NCBI GenBank assembly: GCA_023614405.1 | Contig: JAJUPC010000222.1 | Coordinates: 186,001-250,000 of the forward strand | Reading direction: 5' to 3' | Source: Avena insularis | Taxonomy: Eukaryota; Streptophyta; Magnoliopsida; Poales; Poaceae | DNA length: 64,000 bases | Shown: piece after piece, positions 51,196 to 61,463 of the stretch | Position numbering within the stretch: the first letter of the stretch is position 1 | How the letters are laid out: each line of letters begins with the position of its first letter | Made by a program: the position numbers and the translations under genes | Notes under the pieces: model-generated | The model's input: only the letters and a program-made list of their open reading frames with translations | Told to the model about the DNA's origin: nothing | Database searches by the model: none

Positions 51196-51877
51196 CGACA
51201 CCATAATTGCAAAGTGTGATCAATTTGTACTTTTCCAAAACCCTTAGCCACAGCCAATCTACTACAGAGGTGTTGGAACTTGCCTATTGAGACTAGTTTC
51301 TGCTCCTACAAGCTGCTCTTAGGAATTTGGTGATGTACTTTGTAATTGGCCGTGTGTTATCTATAAAATAAAATAAAAGCAATATAGCAAAAGAAAAAGT
51401 ATAAAAAAAAGAGAGCCATACAAAAGAAAAAGGAAAAAAAATTGTGGAAAAAGAGAATTTGAGCAAGAGGCATAGTGATATCTTTGTGCACCAGTAGATT
51501 AAGCAATCTTGTGCCTATTTAATTTGAGCTTTGCTAGTGTCTCTCGAGTGTAGTGCAACACCCTTCATAGTTGCATTGCCACGTTTTTCTCCATGTGTGT
51601 GTTTCTTGGGTATTTGTACGATCAGCACTAGGACTTGTTTGCGGTGTAGATAGGATACCATACCTATAGCTCCACCATAAATAACTTGTGTGCCCTACGA
51701 TCGTTCTCTATACCTTTGATATTCACTTCATCACTTCAGTGCATCAGTCGTTGATCTTATTTGGTAGAGTATCTCTATTCACTTTGGAACGGTAAGATCT
51801 CCTTTCTTATTAGTTGTGAGTGAGTTGTGAGAGTTTTCCACGATACAAACTTTGATTTTTGCACTAACCTACTAATC
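51196..51877 (+). other. Gypsy leader with A-rich tract
   Basis: This is untranslated sequence between the palindrome cluster and the gag start. 51360-51460 is a purine-rich, A-rich tract (aaaagaaaaaggaaaaaaaa), a common feature upstream of gag in plant Gypsy elements. I see no coding frame. Confidence 0.55.
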
Positions 51878-53612
51878 ATGTCTACTAGTGATGGTGATGT
51901 TGTGTCGCAGAAAAAGAAGGATGAGGAGCTTGTCAATTGGCGTGAATATGAGGCTTTGAGGTCTCATTTAACACTTGTGTTTACTAACACACAGATGGCA
52001 TTGACAAGAATCTCCAAGCCATAAATATGAGGCTGGATCAAAATATTGGAGCAGTAGATACTATCCAAACGCAAGTGGCTGTACTCAATGCTACTGTCGC
52101 CACTTTGCAGCATTCCATTGAGGGCTTGACAGCCGCCATACATTGAAGGTAAGAACCACAACCTGATGATGCCTTTGATGATTTTGATGCGGGTAGCGCT
52201 ATGGATGCTGCTCCACATGTTGGCAGGGGACGTGCAATTCCCCCTGCCCATGCACCTGCTCATGGTCGTGGGCTTGGCCCTCTTGGGCGTGCTCAGCGTG
52301 TGCTCAACCAACCTGCTGATGATGGTTTGGGCAAGCCAAAATTCTCAATTCCCAAGTTTGATGGTTCCATTAATCCTGAAGATTACCTCACATGGGAGTT
52401 GAAGATTAAGAAACTTTGGCATTTATTTGACTATCCAGAAGATAAGAAGGTAAAGCTTGCAGCATATGAATTTGATGGTTATGCTTTGCGTTGATGGGAT
52501 GCTCTTGTGTAACATAGGAGGGAGGACAATGAACTTCCTGTGATGGATTGGCGCGAGATGAAGCAAATCATGAAAGGTCGTTCCGTACCAACCAACTACT
52601 TTTGATCAGTTTTTGATAAATTGACGCAATTGAAGCAAGGCACAATGACAGTTGATGAGTACTACATAGAGATGGAGCTACTTATGCAGCGTGCTAGAAT
52701 TCGTGAGTCCATTGAGATGACCATGCAGCGATTCCTGAACAATCTGAAGTTACCAATCAAGAGCATAGTTAGTCATCACAAGTATGAGACCATGAATGAG
52801 CTGTTGCACCATGCTAGAGAGGCTGAATCCCAGTTGACAGAAGAGGCGAAGTCACGTGCTGGTTTCCCATCCTCTAGCAGATTTTCGGCCAGATCTACTA
52901 CTCCTATAGCCACGCCACCAGCTGCTGCTCCGTTTAGACCATCGGCCAAACCAGCAAGTACACCTTCGTTTGGTTCTAATGCTCGGAAACCCGCTCCTCC
53001 TGCTGCTAGCTTGGGTTCCAACATGTCTACGGCACGTACTCGTGATGTGGTGTGCCATACTTGTGGAGGTAGAGGTCACTACAAGAAGGATTGTCCAAAC
53101 AACAAGGTTATGTTTGTTAACGAACAAGGAGAAGTAGAGAGTGGAGATGAAGCTTCTAACACTGATATTGATGATGGCGAGGATGGTGCTGATGCATATG
53201 CTGAGCATGCACCAACTATTGTCGTATCTTCATGTGTGCTTAGTGTGCAACCGGTTGAGGAATCCCAGCGTTGCAACTTGTTCCAAACAAAAGCTCTAGT
53301 TGGACCTAACAAAGCTTGCAAGGTAATTATTGATGGAGGTAGCTGCAGAAATCTTGCAAGTAAGGAACTATGTGCCAAACTGAATTTGACATACTTACCT
53401 CATCCCAAGCCATACTACATACAATGGTTGAGCAACAATGGTGAGATGAAGGTAAATCATATGGTACGTGTGAATTTTCAAATAGGGCCATACAAAGATT
53501 CTATTGATTTTGATGTGGTTCCTACGACTGTTTGTCACCTACTATTGGGTCGGCCTTGGCTTTATGATCGCCATGTGCCACACAATGGCCGAGCCAATAC
53601 ATATCACTTGGA
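51878..53612 (+). pseudogene. Gypsy gag-protease frame with stops and a frameshift
   Basis: The frame starts MSTSDGDVVSQKKKDEEL at 51878, shifts near 52000, and then runs in one frame to about 53612 with stops near 52145, 52151, 52494, 52511 and 52604. Order: a gag core with PKFDGSINPEDYLTWELKIK, MTVDEYYIEMELLMQRARI and MNELLHHAREAE; a serine/proline-rich linker; a CCHC zinc knuckle CHTCGGRGHYKKDCP near 53055; an acidic linker; and a pepsin-like protease with active-site motif IIDGGS near 53326 and the C-terminal HLLLGRPWLYDR. The stretch from 52605 to 53612 is uninterrupted. The frame ends at a deletion junction near 53612. Gag would form the virus-like particle and the protease would mature it; this copy cannot make the full gag. 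Confidence 0.85.
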
Positions 53613-54019
53613 ATCAAGCAAGGAAAGAAGTGTTGTTCGAGCCTGGAGATATGGTTTTGGTGCATCTGCGCAAGGACAGATTTCCACTACTTTGCAAGTC
53701 CAAATTGAAGCCACGTGGTGCTGGTCCTTACAAGGTGCTAGCCAAAATTAATGATAATGCCTACTTAGTTGATATACCTATTGAGGAGTTTGGTGGCGCT
53801 AGCAACAGCTTCAACGTTGCTGATTTGTCACCATATGCTGGAGAAGACCTTGGAACATCGAGGTCGACGCCTTTTGAAGGGGGGAGATGATGAGGACATC
53901 CCTATAGTTACACCTACCCCAATTGATAATGAAGATGTTCCAATTGCAAAGAAGCATCAATCCAATGAGATAAGGATTGGACCAATCACAAGAGCTCGTG
54001 CTAAGCTACTAGAACAATA
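53613..54019 (+). pseudogene. Gypsy integrase C-terminal remnant
   Basis: Directly after the protease the frame changes and reads NQARKEVLFEPGDMVLVHLR, followed by KLKPRGAGPYKVL and a DLSPY motif. These are typical of the SH3-like integrase C-terminus of plant Gypsy elements. A second frame change at a run of six G near 53880 leads to the terminal GPITRARAKLLEQ and a stop at 54018. Everything between protease and this point, normally about 3 kb, has been lost. Confidence 0.85.
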
Positions 54020-54227
54020 GGTGAACTTGTTTCTTAATGAACCTGGTGTTTGAATCAATGAGAATTTTATACTACCTAAGTCTTTGAACTATTGCATGAT
54101 CAGGTACTTAGGAGAAGAAGGCATAGCAAGGAGCGAGGAGCAAATGGAACCAGGCGTGTTGATCAGTGAAGAATGCATGAGGGAGGAGAGGGAGGAAGCA
54201 CAAGGAGCTGTCCAAGACAAAGATCAA

Positions 54228-54241
54228 CAAGAGAAAGGAGT
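54228..54241 (+). other. Probable polypurine tract of the Gypsy element
   Basis: The purine run aagagaaaggag lies just upstream of the 3' LTR. It is the only strong purine tract near the boundary and suggests the LTR begins soon after 54241. Confidence 0.55.
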
Positions 54242-54249
54242 TCTCTGCC

Positions 54250-54794
54250 GCGGCAGAGAAAAGGCCTATTTCTCTGCCACGGTATCGCCATGCAGAAAAC
54301 TGAGTCGGCTCGCACGCAGCTGCCGTGATGAGAATCAGCGTGAAAGTCTGCCACGCCAGAACTTGTGGTCGAGCCACTTTGTGGCCGGTTTGTATCCAGT
54401 TTGGGTGGACCCAACTCGGGTTCCACCATAGGCCGCCACCCCCTGAACTCATAAATATATGGTGGCGCCGTAGATTAGGGTTTGAGACCATGTTAAAATA
54501 TTTTGGAGTTGTTTCTTTCATAGAACCTCTGGAATTACCGTATGTTCGAATTCTACAACTATAATTGAGTGTGATATGTTGTTCCATTGGGAATTAGTAG
54601 ATTGCATACTAACGTTCGTGGTCACGGCTGCGTGCGCAAGAGTGTGGTGTTGTGAATATCCTACAAGGTTCGAGAGCTATTGCATTGGCATCAGGGATCG
54701 AGTGGGAGAGATCATAGCTACGCACTAGTTATCTATCATCCACCATATCATCATCGAGAAGAGCTTGCTGAGAAGATCGGGCCACCCCATATCA
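54250..54794 (+). repeat. 3' LTR of the Gypsy element
   Basis: This is the partner of the LTR at 50078-50606. Differences include aatagatggggg against aatatatggtgg and ttaccctgtgtttg against ttaccgtatgttcg, so the two LTRs have diverged by at least several percent. The end is at atatca. Confidence 0.82.
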
Positions 54795-57144
54795 CTTTGG
54801 CCTATGAACGGAGTTTCAATTATTTCGAGGAAAGTCTCATAAGCGTCAATTGATCAAAATTAAAGACTCCAAAAATCCATCAACATGGAGTTTCTTCATG
54901 TTTTCTTTCCAATATAATTTAAATAGCGATGTCACTTCATAAGTGATATTTCAATCATTTGTCTTGCGAAATTTTAGCAATAGTGTTTATGCATGTAATT
55001 TCTCCAACTATACTTGTAAAAAGTTCATCCATCTTCTATGGAATACAATAATTATTTGAACAACCATTGTTCTCATAATATCGGAACAAAATAACAATTA
55101 TTTAAACAAATCTTGAAGGAAAGTTTTGATGTTAACAAGAAACACAATAACACTTTATTTGTTTTCGATGAGCATCATCACATATTCTCTTGCTAGTTAC
55201 TTAGGCCATTGTACTTCATGAATTGTGTCGTTTTGTGTGACATTTCATACCAACCAATTCGGTATCCAATACCCAAGAACAACATTGTTCAATAAGCAAA
55301 GAATACAACCATAACATGTATATCATCTATATACCTTAGCTGGACATTTCTAATCATTTCTTTTCAGCCAATTTTTTTATAGATTCTCTTGCATCATTTC
55401 CTTTTCCTTTAAAAGAATCTATCAACATCATAGTGGCACCATACACATGACACATAGTCCAAAGCGTGTATAGTGAAATACTAATACCTTTGGACTTGCA
55501 CTTTGAAATTGAAAATCTATTCTTTAGTAATCTATTAGTGTAGTAAACATTTTACCTACATCTTCTATTCATCCTTATCATGAAAACTTTCATAATCAAG
55601 CTACTATGGCCTATAAGGACGAATTGTGAGTATAATGTCAGTCCCCAAAACCTTTTTGGGAGATTAGGACGTCTATCGTCTCCAACCTTCACAAATTCTC
55701 ATAGAAGAGAACATGTATTTTGCCAAATTATACTCTATCATATTGCAAGCATAAACATTGTTTCAAATATCACAATATCTTCCACTCATGATGGTTTCTG
55801 AAGCAATTCTTTCAGCTCCCAGATAACCTTGATATTAAAATAATATTTGAATATCAAGAATCATGGAGGCAAACATGATACTTTAGATACTAACATGTGA
55901 ATTATTACTTTTGATTTAATACTACTTATTAAATTTGATGGAGTAAATAGTTTGCTGAAAGTTTTCAATAGGACTTTTAAACTTTAAATTGACACTCAAA
56001 ACAATACGATACCGGTTCGTAAAGTAAATATCCAGAATTCTATAGTTCTATTATCTCAATTAAAACTAAGCATAAAGTAGTAAACGGATGCTAATGACTA
56101 TAACAAACTATGCAAATTCACTTTGATTTAGTTTATGATAAATTGAGTTCAACTAATCCAAATTACAAATGAACTCCCACTCAAAAACAACATCCCTCGT
56201 GTCTTTTTGGTGATTACATGAACCAAATCCATTACACCAAATCCGATCATCACGTGAGTCGGTGTAGGTTCAAAGGCTAGCATCAATATGGGCATCATAT
56301 CAACTATAAGACTCATGCTTAACCTTTCGGTTCGTGTTCCGAGGCCATGTCTATACATGCTAGGATTGCCAAGTAAGAACCTTAGTACTTGCGTGTGTAA
56401 AAATGTCTTACAACCATTGTATGAAAGCGCAGAGTCAAGTACACATGATCATCACGTGATGTCTCGAAACACGATCTATAGAACGTTGCATACTTAAGGA
56501 AGAACACATTTTTTATCTTGATATTTAAATGAGGGATCATCTTATAATGCTACTAAAGCGCCAAAGAAGCAATATAAGATGCAAACATCAAATTTGTAAA
56601 GTGAAATGATATGGTTCTTGCACTTGATCACTATCATGTGCATCGTGGTATGATCTTTATCATTCCTTTGTGCGTAAGGCCAAAGTCTATGGAACTTACA
56701 CGTTAGGTGTGTTGTAAGAGTATCAACTATACATAAACTTACAACATTACCATATCATGACACTATCCCATCAACGATCTAAACTAGACAATTCTAATTT
56801 ATCAATTGCAAGTTTTACGTGGCTTAGGGCTTTCGAAGATAGAACCGTTCTTACCTACGAACATGGAACCATAACGATGATAACCAAATTATTAGCAACT
56901 CGTTGTAAATCAGATATTGAGTATAGTAGGAGAGACAGACACCCTCTAGCCACTTATGCAAAACTAGTTGCATCTCAAGCGTGGAACAGGTCTCATGTGC
57001 GAGGACATGTAAAGTTAGTCCGGGCCGCTTGATCCCACTATGCCACCAATATCCGAAGTACATCTAAGATGCAATAACATGATCATCATCGCCCACATAC
57101 GCATATGTGTACTACCCATGCAAAGCATCTATGCATAGATCAGG

Positions 57145-57154
57145 ATCTGATACC
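57145..57154 (-). other. Primer-binding site of the truncated Copia element
   Basis: The minus strand reads TGGTATCAGATC two bases inside the LTR start (tgttggggttcgcag at 57157). This identifies the LTR to the right as the 5' LTR and the reverse orientation. Confidence 0.85.
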
Positions 57155-57156
57155 AC

Positions 57157-58870
57157 TGTTGGGGTTCGCAGCATAGAAAAAAAATCCTACGATGGGAACT
57201 ATTATATGCCAATATCTATCTACTAGATACAAGCAACGGGTGGATATACATCCATAGAGAACATACCCTTGAAGAGCAAGAAAGCATTTTTAATGAAACT
57301 GATTTCGTGGTTGATGTAGTCGTACACTTGCCGATCTCAAGATCCTGATGAAGTCCAGCGAGTCCACCAGGTCCAACACCAGCAAGTCCAGCACCAGCAA
57401 GTCCAGCAGGTCCAGCACCCGCAAGTCCATCACCGCAAAGCAGTGGTGCATCTGTGATCGCACACACATCTGGTACCCCGACAACCTCCGCGTCCTTGCT
57501 CCAGCGATGCAGCAGAAGCAACAACTCCTTTCCAGATAAAGCCACTGAGAACATGTATCTCGCTAATCCGAGACCATGGGGAATAATTTCTAGAGGGTGA
57601 GAGAGATCCTTCACGAGGAGGTGTGAGTGAGAAGTGAGAGGGGGCCTTTTATAGGAGGAGAGGGTGCCCCTCCCCATGGCCGGCGCCCCATGGGGTGCCC
57701 CTTTACCTCCCTCATTCGTGTGGTGGTAACTCCCTCCACATAAATAGGACCTTTCACATTCTCCACTTATGTCTCCACTTAAATGCATTAAATTTCTCCA
57801 AATTTAATACTCTCTCATTTAATAAAACTCTTTTATTTATTTTATTAGAATTTTGTTAATTCCTTTAATTAACAAATATTCAAATAAAACCCCTGCAACA
57901 TTTCAATATCACATGCAGAACCAGTTTCTACAATTTCGCACGAAACAATTCCGGTTTCCATCAAAATAATTCTAGCGCTTTCTTAAATCTTTATCTGAAA
58001 CATATTTTCTCCAAATGATGTCGGTATCCCTTAAGTGTGTCACCCTACGGTTCGTGAATAATGCAGACATGATCGAGACCTTTCTACGATAAATAATCAA
58101 CAGCGGGACCTGGAGATCCGTACTGACTCCCGCACATTCAACGATGACTCTAGTGATCGTGTGAACCTTTAACATCGTAACTAAATCCCTTTGTCTTGCG
58201 ATATATTACATGTCCGAGATTCGATCATCGGTATCTCCATACCTAGTTTGATCTCGTTACTGACATGTACTCTTTTCTCGTTCCCGTGATATAACATTCT
58301 AGTGATCACATCACTTGCATGCAAGCTATCTCAATGTGATATCACTGAGAGGGCCCTGAATATATCTATCCATCATCGGGATGGACAAATACCACACTTG
58401 ATCCATGAGCCTCAACATAACACTTTCAGAGTATCTAAACCCACCTTTATAGTCACCCTGTTACAGTGTGACGTTTGATGTTAACAAGTTACTCTTCTAG
58501 TGTTAGCAATTAACATGATCTCATGGTCTAAGGATTAAGATTACTTAGTAAGATGTTATAGAAATTTAAACATAATGACTTTGATCGTATTGCTATACTT
58601 CGGATGAATGTTCATCACATTATTTCACAAATGTTGTGACCTCGTTATTAGCAACATCCAATGTCTATGGTCAGGAAACCTTGATCATCTTGTTAATCAA
58701 CGAGCTAGTTTATATGAGAGGCATTACTAGGAACCTTGTAATTTTTTTATTAAATGTTTATCACAAACATGGAATAAGATAATAAACACACATTTATTAA
58801 ACTTTTATCACAAACATGGAATAAGATAATAACAACTTTATTATTGCCACTCGGGCATATTCCCTTCACA
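57157..58870 (-). repeat. 5' LTR of the truncated Copia element
   Basis: The LTR is ~1.7 kb from tgttggggttcg to gggcatattcccttcaca. Its layout matches the other Copia LTR, including an aagaccta-type central region and atgcatgcaa-type motifs, but the sequence is clearly diverged. Near the outer end a 29-bp segment, starting tttatcacaaacatggaata, occurs twice (58757-58785 and 58804-58832), a 47-bp-period duplication not present in the other element. The right end abuts satellite B directly. Confidence 0.82.
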
Positions 58871-61070
58871 TATGCAATGCCATCTAGTGGATCAGTGTGG
58901 TATATGAAAAGAACACACATGCAATGACATATAGTGGATCGGTGTGGTATATGAAAAGAACACACATATGCAATAACATCTAGTGGATCCATGTGGTTTA
59001 GGAAAAAAGAACACACATATCCAATGACATCTAGAGGATCAGTGTGGTTTATGAAAAGAACACACATGCAATGACATCTAGTGGATCCATGTGGTTTAGG
59101 AAAAGAACACACACATGCAATGACATCCAGTGGATCCAGTGGTTTTGGAAAAGAACACACATATGCAATGACATCTAGTGGATCAGTGTGGTTTATAAAA
59201 AGAACACACATGCAATGACATCCAGTGGATCCATGTGGTTTATGAAAAGAACCCACATATGTAATGACATCCATTGGATCCATGTGGTTTAGTAAAAGAA
59301 CACACACATGCAATGACATCCAGTGGATACATGCGGTTTAGGAAAAGAACACACATATGCATTGACATCTAGTGGATCCGTGTGGTTTATAAACAGAACA
59401 CATATGCAATGACATCCAGTGGACCGATGTAGTTTATGAAAAGAACCCACATATGTAATGACATCTAGTGGATCCATGTTGTTTATGAAAAGAACACACA
59501 TATGCAATAATATCCAGTGGATCCATGTGCTTTATGAAAAGAACACACATATGGAATGACATCTAGTGGATTAGTGTGGTTTATGAAAAGAACACACATA
59601 TGCAATGACATCCGGTGGATCAGTGTGGTTTATGAAAAGAACCCACATATGTAATGACATCTAGTGGATCCATGTGGTTTATGAAAAGAACACACATATG
59701 CAATAATATCCAGTGGATCCATGTGCTTTATGAAAAGAACACACATATGGAATGACATCTAGTGGATTAGTGTGGTTTATGAAAAGAACACACATATGCA
59801 ATGACATCCGGTGGATCAGTGTGGTTTATGAAAAGAACACACATATACAATGACATCTAGTGGATCAGTGTGGTTTATGAAAAGAACACACATGCAATGA
59901 CATCTAGTGGATCCATGTGGTTTATGAAAATAACACACATGCAATGACATATAGTGGATCCACGTGGTTTAGGAAAAGAACACACATATGCAATGACATC
60001 TAGTGGATCAGTGAGGTTTGTGAAACGAACACACATGCAATGACATCTAGCAGATCCATGTGGTTTAGGAAAAGAACACACATATGCAATGACATCTAGT
60101 GGATCAATTTCATTTATGGAATGAACATACATGCAATGACATCTAGTGGATCCATGTGCTTTATGAAAAGAACACACATGCAATGACATCAGTGGATCAG
60201 TGTGGTTTAGGAAAAGAACACACATATGCAATGACATCTAGTGGATCAGTGTGGTTCATGGAAAGAACACACATGCAATGACATCTAGTGGATCCATGTG
60301 GTTTATGAAAAGAACACACATGTGCAATAACATCTAGTGGATCCATGTTGTTTATGAAAATAACACACATATGCAATGGCATCCAGTGGATCAGTGTGGT
60401 TTATGAAAAGAACACACATATGGAATGACATCTAGTGGGTCAGTGTGGTTTATGAAAAGAACACACCTGCAATGACATCTAGTGTATCAGTGTGGTTTAT
60501 GAAAAGAACACACATACAATGACATCCAGTGGATCTATGTGGTTTATGAAAAGAACCCACATATGCAGTGACATCTAGTGGATCCATGTGGTTTATGAAA
60601 GATGAAAAGAACACACATATGCAATGACATCAAGTGGATCAATGTGATTTATAAAAAGAACACACATGTAACGACATCGAGTGCATCCATGTGGTTTATG
60701 AAAAGATTCCACATATGCAATGACATCTAGTGGATCCATGTGGTTAATGAAAAGAACACACATATGCAATGACATCGAGTGGATCCAAGTGGTTATGAAA
60801 AGAGCACATATATGCAATGACATCCAATGGATCCATGTGGTTTATGAAAAGAACACACATATGCAATGACATCTATTGGATCAGTTTGGTTTATGAAAAT
60901 AACACACATGCAATGACATCTAGTGGATCCATGTGGTTTATGAAAAGAACACACATGCAATGACATCTAGTGGATCCATGTGGTTTAGGAAAAGAACACA
61001 CATATGCAATGACATCCAGTTGACCAGTGTGGTTTATGAAAAGAACACACATGCAATGACATCTAGTGGT
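58871..61070. repeat. Satellite B: diverged 47-49-bp relative of satellite A
   Basis: Tandem monomers read roughly tttatgaaaagaacacacat, then atgcaatgacatctagtgg and atccatgtgg. They share the gaacacacatgcaatgaca core, the GGATCC site and the ccatgtg segment with satellite A. They differ in having tctagtggatcc or tccagtggatcc, an optional extra AT (acacatatgcaatg), and only one basic monomer type. Many monomers have lost the BamHI site (ggatcagtg). A 4-monomer block is duplicated with a 196-bp offset (markers caataatatcc at 59505 and 59701). The array ends at ctagtgg near 61069, where a Gypsy element begins. Confidence 0.93.
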
Positions 61071-61463
61071 TCTGACGTGGGCATACCCTACAGGTACTCG
61101 ATCTTGATATATACGGCCTAGATATGACAGGAGCCCATGGTGTTACCAGGGCCCAATACAGGATTTGGGTGACTCACGGAGACTCTGATTACTTGCTGCA
61201 TAAGATGAAGCTTAAGATAGAAAGTTTAAAGGGACAAACCCTAATCTGTAACTGACTCGACTTGCTACCCGAGACCTACCCTATCTATATAAAGGCTAGG
61301 AGGGGGTGGCAAGGAGGACAATCACAACCCTAGTTTTCACAACCATCGCCTCATTGCATCTGCGCAGCCCCTATAACTTACGACTCCCTCAATAATTCCA
61401 AGAGCAGACAAGCAGGAGTAGGGACCTCTACGTGGCCTGAACCTGGGTAATCCTTGTGTCCCT
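61071..61463 (+). mobile_element. 5' terminal region of a Tat-like Gypsy element (LTR and leader)
   Basis: Non-satellite sequence starts at tctgacgtgggcataccc. It contains a clear TATA box (ctatataaag at 61285-61294) and a CT-rich leader, and leads into a long gag frame. I take it as all or part of the 5' LTR. The LTR end and primer-binding site could not be found with confidence, and the 3' LTR lies beyond the window, so the limits are uncertain. Confidence 0.6.
61285..61294 (+). promoter_or_regulatory. TATA box of the Tat-like element
   Basis: The sequence ctatataaag in a GC-balanced context, ~170 bp upstream of the first ATG of the long gag frame, is the expected core promoter position in an LTR. 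Confidence 0.6.

Larger units (their letters stand above)
50078..54794 (+). mobile_element. Internally deleted Ty3/Gypsy LTR retrotransposon
   Basis: Two ~0.5-kb LTRs flank an internal region with a tRNA-Met-type primer-binding site, a long leader, gag with zinc knuckle, protease, and then directly the integrase C-terminus. Reverse transcriptase, RNase H and the integrase core are missing. LTR right ends are sharp (ccccatatca at 50606 and 54794). Left ends are less certain because of CTGCCACGGCAG repeats; the last clearly shared start is tgccgtga at 50132 and 54321, but similarity reaches about 50078 and 54250. Gag and the integrase tail contain stops and frameshifts. The five bases after the right LTR (ctttg) have no copy before the left LTR, so no target duplication is visible. 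Confidence 0.88.
54795..58870 (-). mobile_element. Truncated Copia element related to the one at 7637-15737
   Basis: Read on the minus strand this is a 5' LTR (58870-57157), a primer-binding site and ~2.4 kb of AT-rich internal sequence. It stops abruptly at 54795 against the Gypsy 3' LTR. The 3' half and second LTR are absent from the window. The LTR starts TGTGAAGGGAATATGCCCGAG on the sense strand, a BARE/Angela-like start. The segment 56030-57140 aligns by eye with 12940-13930. No protein-coding frame is recognisable. It is either a remnant truncated by the Gypsy insertion plus deletion, or a copy cut by rearrangement. Confidence 0.8.

Noticed and set aside
50877..51238. Overlapping frames of ~100 codons in the Gypsy leader
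   Set aside because: They are produced by the CTGCCACGGCAG repeat cluster on both strands, with no family resemblance.
52776..53378. Minus-strand frames opposite the Gypsy gag and protease
   Set aside because: They are shadows of the clearly assigned plus-strand gag-protease frame.
57216..57788. 190-codon minus-strand frame with a Leu/Ala/Gly repeat inside the Copia LTR
   Set aside because: It is within the LTR, and the repeat comes from a short caggtccagcac-type tandem stretch (57365-57430); no domain is recognisable.
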